A stretch of 7,341 nucleotides of DNA from positions 1-7,341 of the forward strand of contig DPJQ01000240.1 in NCBI GenBank assembly GCA_003542935.1, given 5' to 3'. Shown here piece after piece: positions 1 through 6,246 of this stretch. Both the position numbers and the translations under genes were made by a program. The notes under the pieces were generated by a model. That model saw nothing but the letters and a program-made list of their open reading frames with translations, did not search any database and was not told the origin of the DNA. Within the stretch, counting starts at the first letter, position 1. Each line of letters opens with the position of its first letter. Source of the DNA: Lachnospiraceae bacterium (lineage in GTDB: Bacteria > Bacillota > Clostridia > Lachnospirales > Lachnospiraceae).

Positions 1-183
1 CTTTACTTCTTCAAGAGAAAGTCCTGAAATATTAACGATTTCTTCTAAAGCATATTTGCCAGCTGCCAGCATAGCAAACCTCTGTATCTTCTCCTTATCA
101 TTTTCCACTTTCCAAAACAGGCAATATGGCTTTGTCATCTGTGTTCCATATCTCATCAAGGGAACTTTTTTTGCAAAGTCCAT
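1..183 (-). CDS. Partial hypothetical protein, N-terminal 61 residues
   Basis: An open frame begins with ATG at 183-181 and runs off the left edge without a stop, giving 61 residues that start MDFAKKVPLMRYG. An in-frame TGA lies shortly upstream and no ATG, GTG or TTG start falls between it and 183, so this start is well fixed. A GAGG sits about 12 bases upstream, which is rather far. The piece has no signal peptide or membrane segment. Its end (residues about 47-61, EEIVNISGLSLEEVK) looks like the short helical 'ISGLSLEEV' element seen near the C-termini of Rpn/PD-(D/E)XK-type transposase-nuclease proteins and in some HTH proteins, but that alone does not assign a function. Codon use is visibly more AT-rich than in the rest of the window, which may mean a different origin. 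I do not recognise the family. Confidence 0.6.
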   Translation of the reverse strand, partial: MDFAKKVPLMRYGTQMTKPYCLFWKVENDKEKIQRFAMLAAGKYALEEIVNISGLSLEEVK

Positions 184-260
184 GTTATGATGATTCCTCT
201 GCTGCGCCTGTAAAACTCCCTGTCCTCACAACGGCGTGAAAGTATTGCAACTGCCTGAGC

Positions 261-289
261 ATCATATCAAATCATTTCCTTATTCATAA
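261..289 (-). promoter_or_regulatory. Possible sigma-A promoter for the left-edge gene
   Basis: Read on the minus strand, TTATGA (289-284) and TATGAT (266-261) are separated by 17 bases. The -10 box matches the consensus at five of six positions, but the -35 box at only three. Transcription would start near 254, leaving a leader of about 70 bases before the ATG at 183. An imperfect palindrome (TAAG at 287-290, CTTA at 296-299) overlaps the -35 side and could be an operator. This is a weak call made by eye. Confidence 0.3.
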
Positions 290-348
290 GATATACTTAT
301 TTTATCATGAAACCTTCATTAAAAGAAGAATAAAATTGCAACTTGGAC

Positions 349-377
349 TAGCCACCATACCGGCCGCCTGCTACAAT
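349..377 (+). promoter_or_regulatory. Probable sigma-A promoter of the channel-RyR gene
   Basis: TAGCCA (349-354) and TACAAT (372-377) are separated by exactly 17 bases. The -35 box matches TTGACA at four positions and the -10 box matches TATAAT at five. Transcription would begin around 384, giving a leader of roughly 55 bases before the ATG at 440. An AGGAG at 424-428, 11 bases before the start, is the likely ribosome binding site. The rest of 184-439 is AT-rich and shows no open frame, riboswitch or terminator that I could recognise. Confidence 0.5.
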
Positions 378-439
378 GAAAGAATGGAAAATTCCGGCAG
401 TAATATTTCTATTTCTGCCGAAAAGGAGACGACAAATCT

Positions 440-2017
440 ATGAAACCGAGAAAAAAGATCTATCTTTGTTCCGTTTTGATCATAGCCCTCATCTATCTTG
501 TCCTGCTGGTCATTCTCTACTGCTCGGAATCTGCCAGCAGCGATTCCATGATCCGGACATTCGGGGATGCCTTCTGGTATTCTCTGGTGACTCTGACGAC
601 AGTGGGATATGGCGATCTGATACCGGTGACGCCTCTGGGACACGTGGTGGGAATGATCTTTTTACTTTTGTCTGCCGGGATCATGGTGACTTTGCTGGGG
701 GCCGTGCTGTCTTTTATAGCCAGCGAAGGAATGCCGTTTCTCATGCTTGGCCTGCAGCGGCATAAAAACTGGTACTATTTTGCGGATTGCGGGGTGGAAT
801 CCGACGCGCTTGCCGCCAACATCTACAGGGAAGATCCCCAGGCACTGATCATCTACGGAGAAAAGCGGAGCAGCCAGAGTGAAGCTCCCCATTACCCCTG
901 TATGTATTTGACCGCCTCACCGGATAAGATCGTAGCCAAAAAGAAGAATGTGGGCACGAAATGTAAGATTTTTCTGATGAAAGAAAACGACATCGGCGTA
1001 AACAGAAGGGCTGTCAATCTGCATGAATTACCGGTGGAAGTCTATGCCAGAACCACCAACGGCCAGGATAAACTCTCCGATAACATCACCTTTTTCCACA
1101 GCTACGAATGCTGTGCGAGACAATACTGGCGTTCCAAACCACTGTGTAAACACGAACATTCCATCGTGCTCATTGGTTTCGGAAATTACGGGCGCAGCAT
1201 CCTGGAACGGGCCATACTGACCAATATCATTTCCATAGAGCAGCATGTAACCTACCATATCTTTGGCGGTGCCGGGGATTTCCTCGCGGTACATTACCGC
1301 CTGGATGAATTGTTTTCTCTGAACAAAAAATCCGAGACAAAAGATTCCCTGATCTTTCATGAAGATGCCTGGGCCGAAGACCGTTCCGTCCTGGAGCACG
1401 CCGACCGCATCATCATCTGCGAGGATGACGAACAGAACGGCTGGCGCATTTTCTGGACATTGAATAAATATTACCACGTCCGCGGCCGTATTGACCTGCG
1501 CAGCAGCTGGAAAGTGCCGGGCATCTCTTATTTCGGGGCCAACGAGGATATCTATACCACACAGCAGATCATCCGTACCGTTCTGAACAAAGCGGCCGTC
1601 ATGATGAATGACATTTTCCGCCGGTCCGTTTCCTACCCCACCCTTGACTGGAACGAACTGGATGACTTTCACCGGCAGTCCAAAATCGTGGCCGCCGATC
1701 ATCTTCTGATGAAAACCAGGATTCTGCTGAGGGATGAGACGATCACAGAACTCAGCGCGTACCTGGTAAAAAAAGCCTACGACAGATATTGCCACGATAC
1801 TTCCGCAAAACCAATCAAAGAAATGTACCGCAAGCTGGATCATATGCGGTGGCTACGGTTCTATATATTTTATAATTGGAGCTACGGACCGTTCCGCGAC
1901 GATGCGGCCAGACAGCATCCGATGCTCTGCCCCTATGAGGAGCTGACTGCGGAACAGAAACAGGAAAGAGATGCCGCCTGGGAACTGATGGGGATCATTT
2001 CTACAGAACTTGACTAA
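440..2017 (+). CDS. Two-TM potassium channel with Rossmann (RCK-like) and C-terminal RyR domains
   Basis: A 525-residue membrane protein predicted to be a ligand-gated K+ channel. TM1 spans about residues 7-27. A pore helix leads into the selectivity filter T54-V-G-Y-G-D59, the classical K+ signature, and TM2 spans about 67-93. The cytoplasmic part starts with a region (about 111-205) that resembles a Rossmann half but has no clean glycine motif. A second Rossmann unit follows, with strand SIVLIGFGNYG at 241-251 and an acidic strand end around IIICEDD (324-330). Residues about 400-518 match a RyR repeat: DHMRW (467-471), NWSYG (479-483), RDD (486-488), HP (493-494), PY (498-499) and a closing D511. 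In family terms, RCK domains gate K+ channels through bound nucleotide or ions. RyR repeats are also known in bacterial proteins, where their ligand is poorly defined. Gating through the RyR domain is my inference. The gene has its own promoter and its stop overlaps the convergent hydrolase stop, so it seems monocistronic. Confidence 0.9.
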   Translation: MKPRKKIYLCSVLIIALIYLVLLVILYCSESASSDSMIRTFGDAFWYSLVTLTTVGYGDLIPVTPLGHVVGMIFLLLSAGIMVTLLGAVLSFIASEGMPFLMLGLQRHKNWYYFADCGVESDALAANIYREDPQALIIYGEKRSSQSEAPHYPCMYLTASPDKIVAKKKNVGTKCKIFLMKENDIGVNRRAVNLHELPVEVYARTTNGQDKLSDNITFFHSYECCARQYWRSKPLCKHEHSIVLIGFGNYGRSILERAILTNIISIEQHVTYHIFGGAGDFLAVHYRLDELFSLNKKSETKDSLIFHEDAWAEDRSVLEHADRIIICEDDEQNGWRIFWTLNKYYHVRGRIDLRSSWKVPGISYFGANEDIYTTQQIIRTVLNKAAVMMNDIFRRSVSYPTLDWNELDDFHRQSKIVAADHLLMKTRILLRDETITELSAYLVKKAYDRYCHDTSAKPIKEMYRKLDHMRWLRFYIFYNWSYGPFRDDAARQHPMLCPYEELTAEQKQERDAAWELMGIISTELD

Positions 2018-2871
2018 ACCAGGATCCCCCGGCTTCTCCTCTTGATCCACCGCACCGCCAGCTCCAACCACCCGGCCACATCGGGCTGGATCCGGGTGGG
2101 CGTATTTCCCGTCACCTCATCGCAGAGGGTCAGGCCGTGCTCGCCTTTCTCATAAATATGCAGCTCCAGAGGGATGCACGCCCGACGCAGGGCCATGGCG
2201 AAAAGCATGGAATTTTCCACCGGCACCGTCTCATCCTCTCCCGTATGCCACACAAACGCCGGCACCGTCTTTTCCGTCACCTGTTTTTCCAGAGAAACCA
2301 GTTCCAGAAGCTCCTCCTCCGGATCCTGTCCCAGCAGCATCTCAAAAGATTCCCTGTGACCGTATGTACCGGAAGAAATCACCGGATAGGCCAGGATCAT
2401 ACCGTCCGGACGCCAGGCCCCTTCGGGAAAACCCATCTTTTCACCCAAAAGCCCTCGCAGAAAATCCCGGTCATGCAGCGTCCCCAGGCTGGCGCACAGA
2501 TGCCCTCCGGCGGAAAAACCGCAGAGATAGATTTTCCCCGGATCGATATGCCATTCTGCAGCCTGCTCCCGGATCAGAGCCACCGCCGCCCCCAGCTCCG
2601 CCAGGGCACAGGGGAAACGGGCCGGGGTGCTGTACTGCAGCATAAAAGCCTGCATCCCCTGGGCCAGAAACCGCAGTGCCACCGGCTCCCCCTCCCGAAC
2701 GGATTTGCGGGCATAACACCCGCCGGGACAGACGATAACCGCCGGCCGGTGTTCGCTGCCCTTCAGACTCTCATTGGCCTCCAGCAGATACGACTGAAGC
2801 ACGGCATTTTCAACTAAATCATCCGCACATCCTGTTTTTTTAATGTCAATAGGTATTTCTGTGTATTGCAT
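2014..2871 (-). CDS. Alpha/beta-hydrolase, acetyl-esterase-like
   Basis: A 285-residue cytoplasmic serine hydrolase of the esterase/lipase (Aes/BD-FAE-like) type. The oxyanion segment is CPGGCY at 48-53, where relatives often have PGGGY. The nucleophile is S120 in GFSAGG (118-123), the acid is probably D213 in HTGEDETVP (209-217), and the base is H245 in GEHGLTL (244-250). The segment EGEPVALRFLAQG (60-72) after the oxyanion loop is also typical of this group, whose members often deacylate sugar or xylan-type esters. The actual substrate cannot be read from the sequence. There is no signal peptide. The ATG is fixed by a strong AAGGAGGAG five bases or so upstream. The small cysteine-rich gene lies 102 bases upstream on the same strand, so co-transcription is likely but not certain. 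The TAG stop shares bases with the TAA of the convergent channel gene. Confidence 0.88.
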   Translation of the reverse strand: MQYTEIPIDIKKTGCADDLVENAVLQSYLLEANESLKGSEHRPAVIVCPGGCYARKSVREGEPVALRFLAQGMQAFMLQYSTPARFPCALAELGAAVALIREQAAEWHIDPGKIYLCGFSAGGHLCASLGTLHDRDFLRGLLGEKMGFPEGAWRPDGMILAYPVISSGTYGHRESFEMLLGQDPEEELLELVSLEKQVTEKTVPAFVWHTGEDETVPVENSMLFAMALRRACIPLELHIYEKGEHGLTLCDEVTGNTPTRIQPDVAGWLELAVRWIKRRSRGILV

Positions 2872-2874
2872 GAT

Positions 2875-2883
2875 CTCCTCCTT
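2875..2883 (-). promoter_or_regulatory. Strong ribosome binding site of the hydrolase gene
   Basis: On the minus strand AAGGAGGAG lies immediately before ATC-ATG, a near-perfect Shine-Dalgarno match at good spacing. It decides the start at 2871. The rest of the 2872-2973 gap has no convincing promoter (the best pair, TTGTGT and TATTAT, is only 15 bases apart) and no terminator with a U tract. Confidence 0.7.
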
Positions 2884-2973
2884 GGTAACCGTTCGGCACA
2901 GGTCGAAGCACTTCCCACGGGACGCCTTCGGTGTGCTGCCAAAACCGTAAGAACATAATAGTCCGCATTTCTG

Positions 2974-3285
2974 TCACACAAACGTCATCGAGACATCCCT
3001 GGGCAGAGCCAGATTACACTCTGCCTCAATACATTTCAATACCGCGGACGGCACAGGACAGGCGCCATGCTGTAGATTTTCGGCAGCTTCATAGACCGGG
3101 CCCTCTCCCGGTTTGACAAAACAGGCTTCATAGGCATCCACCGGCTGCTCCAAAGCAGCTATCATTTTCTGCACGGCCGGACATTGGGACTCCACCTGGA
3201 CCGTCGCTTCCATGCCGTCTTCTGATTCCACCGTGACCAGAGCCTCCAGTCCGCATACGCCGGGACAGACTTTTAGTTTCTTCAT
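2974..3285 (-). CDS. Small cysteine-rich protein, DUF6951-type
   Basis: A 103-residue soluble protein with seven cysteines: C7, C11, C35, C55, C76, C85 and C90. The opening KVCPGVCGLEALVTVE, the central SQCPAV (34-38 region) and the C-terminal HGACPVPSAVLK followed by LALPRDVSMTF match my memory of the DUF6951 family, small conserved proteins of anaerobic Firmicutes with no established function. The CPGxC start and HxACPVP motif suggest metal or cluster binding, or redox-active thiols, but that is inference. There is no signal peptide or membrane helix, so a cytoplasmic location is expected. AGGAGG lies ten bases before the ATG and a good promoter lies about 40-65 bases upstream. The alpha/beta-hydrolase gene is downstream on the same strand, so the two may be one operon. 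Family name confidence is moderate; the gene itself is convincing. Confidence 0.78.
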   Translation of the reverse strand: MKKLKVCPGVCGLEALVTVESEDGMEATVQVESQCPAVQKMIAALEQPVDAYEACFVKPGEGPVYEAAENLQHGACPVPSAVLKCIEAECNLALPRDVSMTFV

Positions 3286-3322
3286 CTCTATACTTCCTCC
3301 TCTGTCATGATCTGATAGTCGT

Positions 3323-3351
3323 ATTTTATCCTATCCGGGGGGAGTTGTGAA
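3323..3351 (-). promoter_or_regulatory. Sigma-A-type promoter for the DUF6951-hydrolase unit
   Basis: Read on the minus strand, TTCACA (3351-3346) and TAAAAT (3328-3323) are 17 bases apart, and each box matches the consensus at five of six positions. Transcription would start near 3316, about 30 bases before the ATG at 3285, with the AGGAGG site in between. This is the best vegetative promoter match in the window. Confidence 0.6.
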
Positions 3352-3404
3352 GAGTATATTACCCGCCGCCCGCCAAAATCATATCATCAAGGGGATTTCC
3401 CGGT

Positions 3405-3432
3405 AAACATTTTCCCCGTTTTACATACTGTA
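3405..3432 (+). promoter_or_regulatory. Possible mother-cell (sigma-K/sigma-E type) promoter of the sleC-like gene
   Basis: CATACTGTA at 3424-3432 fits the sigma-K-type -10 pattern CATAnnnTA. An AAAC at 3405-3408 lies 15 bases before it and could serve as the AC-type -35 element. Transcription would start near 3440, leaving about 20 bases of leader. No good sigma-A promoter with a usable leader is visible here (the TTTACA-17-GAGAAT pair would be almost leaderless). In other clostridia, SleC is made in the mother cell, which agrees with this reading. The -35 spacing is approximate, so this stays tentative. Confidence 0.35.
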
Positions 3433-3458
3433 GTAATAAAAAGAGAATCTTTACATCT

Positions 3459-5312
3459 ATGGCTATCGGTTATCTTTCCATACAGGCGAGGACTGCCCAC
3501 GACGCGGTCCCCCTTGAAGGCGTGCAGATCACTGTCCTGGACGGCCAGGGAAATGCGGTCTATGATCTCACCACAGACGAAAGCGGGCAGACACAGCCCG
3601 TTCCCCTTGAAACCCTCGATAAAGATTTTTCGCAGAATCCCTGGTTTTCCGAAGTTCCTTTCACCAGCTACAGTGTGCTGGCCCAGGCGCCCGGCTTTAA
3701 CACACTGTATATCTCGGATATTCCCATTTTCGACGGGGAAACGGCCAGACTGCCGGTCTCTCTGGAACCTATGCCGGAGCGGCAGCAGGCACCCACCCAG
3801 GAGGCAATCTCCATCGGCCCGCCTGCCATTGCCTTTCCGGAGACCCGCCGACAGGAGGGCCTTCTGGATCAGTCCCGCGTACTCCGCCAGGTGGTCATTC
3901 CCAATCCCATCACCGTACATCTCGGCGCGCCCTCCTCTTCCGCTGCCAACGTACAGGTGCCTTTTGTGGATTACATCAAAAATGTGGCCAGCAGCGAGAT
4001 CTATCCCACCTGGCCCGACGCTGCGTTGCGGGCAAATATCTATGCAATCATTACTTTCGCGCTGAATCGGGTGTATACGGAGTGGTACCGAAGCCGCGGC
4101 TACAGCTTTGACATCACAAACAACACGGCCTACGACCAGTACTATGTCAAGGGACGTCCCATCTACGATTCCATCAGCAGGATCGTGGATGAGATCTTCA
4201 ACGAATACGTCCGCAGGCAGGGTCAGAACGCTCCCTATTTTACCTCTTTCTGCAACGGCACCACGGCCACCTGTCCCGGAATGTCCCAGTGGGGCACTGT
4301 GGACCTGGCCAACCAGGGACGTTCCGCCCTCCAGATCCTGCGTTCCTACTACCCCAATGATATAGAGATCGCGGAAACCAACATCATCACCAGTGCAACC
4401 ACCTCCTATCCCGGCACTGCCCTCCGGGTGGGCAGTACCGGACTGGACGTAGAGGCCATACAGACCTACCTGAACCGGATACGCAGGAACTATCCGGCCA
4501 TACCGGCCATCACCGACGCTGCCGGCAGCTTCCAGGATTCCACACGGGCCGCCGTAACCCAGTTCCAGCGCATCTTTGATCTTTCTCCCGACGGCATCGT
4601 GGGCAAAGCCACCTGGAATAAAATTTCCACCATCTATACCGCCGTGACCCGTCTGGCAGAGCTGGACAGCGAGGGCAGCTCTCTGGGGATCGGAACCGTC
4701 CCGCCAGGCAGCATACTCCGCCAGGGATCCCGGGGGCAGGATGTCATCACGCTCCAGTATCTTCTGAACATGATCGCCGAATTCTATCCGGACATTCCGG
4801 CCCTCGCCCAGGACGGGATCTTCGGCAGCCAGACCGCCCAGGCCGTGACGGCATTCCAGAGGGCCAGGCAGCTGAGCCCCGACGGCATCGTGGGACCGCT
4901 CACCTGGCAGGCCCTGTACGATACCTACTATGGCATCGAGAGCAATATCCCCTCCCAGGGCCCGGGCCAGAACACGCCGCCGGGCCAGGGCACCACTCCG
5001 GGCCAGAGCACGATCCGTTACGTGGTCAAGGCCGGCGACAGCCTCTGGCTGATCGCCCAGCGTTACCAGACCACCGTAGACGCGATCAAATCCCTGAACG
5101 GACTCACCGGCGACCGGCTCTCCATCGGTCAGGTACTGCAGATCCCCGTTCCCCAGGGCGGCTCTTTCCTTACCTACACGGTAAAATCCGGCGACACTCT
5201 CTGGAAACTGGCCCAGACCTACGGAACCACCGTGGACGCCATCAAACGCGCCAACAATCTGACCAGCGACATGCTGAGTATCGGCCAGGTACTGCGGATC
5301 CCGCTGAATTGA
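3459..5312 (+). CDS. sleC: SleC-family spore cortex-lytic enzyme with two PG-binding and two LysM domains
   Basis: A 617-residue peptidoglycan-degrading protein. Residues 1-105 form a beta-rich, transthyretin/CNA-B-like pro-region (GYLSIQA, EGVQITVLD, TTDESGQT). Residues about 140-156 resemble the SleC maturation region. Residues 168-302 are the SleC/SpoIID-like catalytic domain, with YIKNVASSEIYPTW (172-185) and LNRVYTEWYRSRGY (202-215) almost as in clostridial SleC. E180 is the likely catalytic acid; C265 and C272 flank the CPGMSQWG segment. Two PG_binding_1 domains (about 319-391 and 416-488), a PGQ-rich linker (about 498-518) and two LysM repeats (about 520-563 and 572-615) follow. SleC proteins are usually around 430-440 residues with one PG-binding domain, so the C-terminus is extended here. 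SleC is a zymogen cut by Csp proteases at germination; no csp gene lies in the window. There is no signal peptide, as expected for a mother-cell protein. No other in-frame start is available nearby, and the Shine-Dalgarno site is weak. A related vegetative wall hydrolase is the alternative. Confidence 0.87.
   Translation: MAIGYLSIQARTAHDAVPLEGVQITVLDGQGNAVYDLTTDESGQTQPVPLETLDKDFSQNPWFSEVPFTSYSVLAQAPGFNTLYISDIPIFDGETARLPVSLEPMPERQQAPTQEAISIGPPAIAFPETRRQEGLLDQSRVLRQVVIPNPITVHLGAPSSSAANVQVPFVDYIKNVASSEIYPTWPDAALRANIYAIITFALNRVYTEWYRSRGYSFDITNNTAYDQYYVKGRPIYDSISRIVDEIFNEYVRRQGQNAPYFTSFCNGTTATCPGMSQWGTVDLANQGRSALQILRSYYPNDIEIAETNIITSATTSYPGTALRVGSTGLDVEAIQTYLNRIRRNYPAIPAITDAAGSFQDSTRAAVTQFQRIFDLSPDGIVGKATWNKISTIYTAVTRLAELDSEGSSLGIGTVPPGSILRQGSRGQDVITLQYLLNMIAEFYPDIPALAQDGIFGSQTAQAVTAFQRARQLSPDGIVGPLTWQALYDTYYGIESNIPSQGPGQNTPPGQGTTPGQSTIRYVVKAGDSLWLIAQRYQTTVDAIKSLNGLTGDRLSIGQVLQIPVPQGGSFLTYTVKSGDTLWKLAQTYGTTVDAIKRANNLTSDMLSIGQVLRIPLN
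4413..4922 (+). repeat. Tandem PG_binding_1 domain duplication inside the sleC-like gene
   Basis: Two peptidoglycan-binding domains are encoded at about 4413-4631 and 4704-4922. They share a 17-base exact match, CCCGACGGCATCGTGGG, at 4587-4603 and 4878-4894. The offset is 291 bases, exactly 97 codons, so the repeat is in frame. Protein motifs repeat as well: LxxGSxGxDV near the start and FQxxxxLSPDGIVGxxTW near the end. The match indicates an internal duplication that has since diverged elsewhere. Confidence 0.75.
5013..5309 (+). repeat. Two LysM repeats at the C-terminus of the sleC-like protein
   Basis: Two LysM units with a period of 52 codons. Each has Y-x-V-K-x-G-D-(S/T)-L-W, T-T-V-D-A-I-K, then S-I-G-Q-V-L-x-I-P. 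At DNA level CAGGTACTGC recurs at 5130-5139 and 5286-5295, an offset of 156 bases. LysM modules bind N-acetylglucosamine-containing glycans such as peptidoglycan, so they should anchor the enzyme to the wall or cortex. Confidence 0.85.
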
Positions 5313-5376
5313 CGGCTCCGTGGCCGGTTGTCCGGACAGATACACATTCTACGCTATCCTTGAAATTTCCTGCAAA

Positions 5377-6228
5377 TTACCGAAAGGGGCCGCACGAAAC
5401 CATTCGTGTGATGCCCCTTATATCCATACTCCCCGACCGGAACCCTTCCAGATCCAGCGTGATATACCGATATCCCAGTTCCTTCATCCGGGCAATGATC
5501 TCCTGGCGTCGGGCAAAAATCTCAGAGAATGCTTCCGCATCCACTTCCAGCCGGACGATCTCCCCGTGGACGCGCAGCCGCACATTATAAAATCCCAGCC
5601 CCCGCAGATACGCCTCGCCCAGCGCCGCCCGGTCCATCTCTTCATAGGACAACCTGGTACCGTAAGGAAAACGGGTCGCCATACAGGGGGATGCCGGTTT
5701 ATCGGCCGACGCCAGCCCATATTCCGCTGCCAGCAGCCTTACCTGGGTTTTCGTAAAACCCGCCTCTGCCAGAGGGCTTGTAATACCCAACTCCTCAAGG
5801 GCACGGATACCCGGACGGTATACATGCAGGTCATCCTCATTTGTACCCTCCAAAATCTGCCTTATGCCCATATCTTTGGCCAGACTGCACAGTTTTGCAA
5901 ACAGAAGCCTTTTACAGCGATAGCAGCGATCCCTGGGATTATCCAGAATCCCCGCCTCTGCCAGTTCGTCCACCTGTATGGTTCTGTGTTCCGCCCCCAT
6001 ATCTGCCGCAGCCCGGGCCGCTTCAATAAGCTCCGCCGCCGGATGCAGCCGCGTCTTCATCGTCACAGCCAGCACGCGTTTTCCTGTCTCTTTTGCCGCC
6101 TCGCAGGCCAGTTTCAGAAGAAGGCTGCTGTCCGTCCCGCCCGAAAAAGCCACTGCCACATCTTCTGCAGCATACTCCCTGATCCGGTGAAGAAGCGCTT
6201 CTTTCCTCTCTTCATATACTTCGTTCAT
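5377..6228 (-). CDS. larE: LarE-type ATP-dependent sacrificial sulfur transferase
   Basis: A 283-residue cytoplasmic enzyme of the PP-loop ATP pyrophosphatase family, close to the usual LarE length of about 270-280. LarE adenylates the carboxylate of the pyridinium biscarboxylic acid mononucleotide made by LarB and replaces it with sulfur, a step in building the nickel-pincer nucleotide cofactor of lactate racemase and related enzymes. The PP-loop is SGGTDSS (29-35). Family motifs follow: NPRDRCYRCK (97-106), LEGTNEDD (126-133) and SPCMATRFPYG (180-190). C182 lies where the sacrificial cysteine of LarE is expected; C102 and C105 form a CxxC pair. The ATG is preceded by an AGAGAGG about 11 bases away. 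The upstream FtsX-type permease gene ends only 18 bases earlier, so the two are probably co-transcribed. No larA, larB or larC is present in the window, so the exact cofactor role is inferred from family membership. Confidence 0.88.
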   Translation of the reverse strand: MNEVYEERKEALLHRIREYAAEDVAVAFSGGTDSSLLLKLACEAAKETGKRVLAVTMKTRLHPAAELIEAARAAADMGAEHRTIQVDELAEAGILDNPRDRCYRCKRLLFAKLCSLAKDMGIRQILEGTNEDDLHVYRPGIRALEELGITSPLAEAGFTKTQVRLLAAEYGLASADKPASPCMATRFPYGTRLSYEEMDRAALGEAYLRGLGFYNVRLRVHGEIVRLEVDAEAFSEIFARRQEIIARMKELGYRYITLDLEGFRSGSMDIRGITRMVSCGPFR

Positions 6229-6246
6229 ACTATATTCAGCCTCTCT

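Noticed and set aside
184..439. Riboswitch or small RNA in the left intergenic region
   Set aside because: I saw no recognisable conserved RNA motif; the region is explained by divergent promoters and AT-rich spacer.
1028..1843. A 271-codon minus-strand open frame inside the channel gene
   Set aside because: The plus strand encodes conserved Rossmann and RyR motifs across the same bases, and the minus translation has no recognisable domain.
2137..2817. A 226-codon plus-strand open frame opposite the hydrolase
   Set aside because: The hydrolase has a full catalytic triad and a strong ribosome site, while the plus frame is a basic, H/Q/R/P-rich shadow.
2886..2960. Possible hairpin (AGCAC pairing with GTGCT) in the gap before the hydrolase
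   Set aside because: The stem is five base pairs with a loop of about 21 bases and no U tract, so neither a terminator nor a known regulatory RNA is supported.
3387..5345. A 652-codon open frame on the minus strand, longer than the sleC-like gene it overlaps
   Set aside because: It lies antisense to a gene with clear SleC, PG-binding and LysM domains. Its translation is low-complexity in G, V and D and has no recognisable domain. Long antisense frames are common opposite GC-rich genes.
5313..5376. Possible terminator between the convergent sleC-like and larE genes
   Set aside because: The only hairpins are CCGG-TTGT-CCGG (4 bp) and, on the minus strand, AATTT-GCAGG-AAATT (5 bp). Neither is followed by a U tract.
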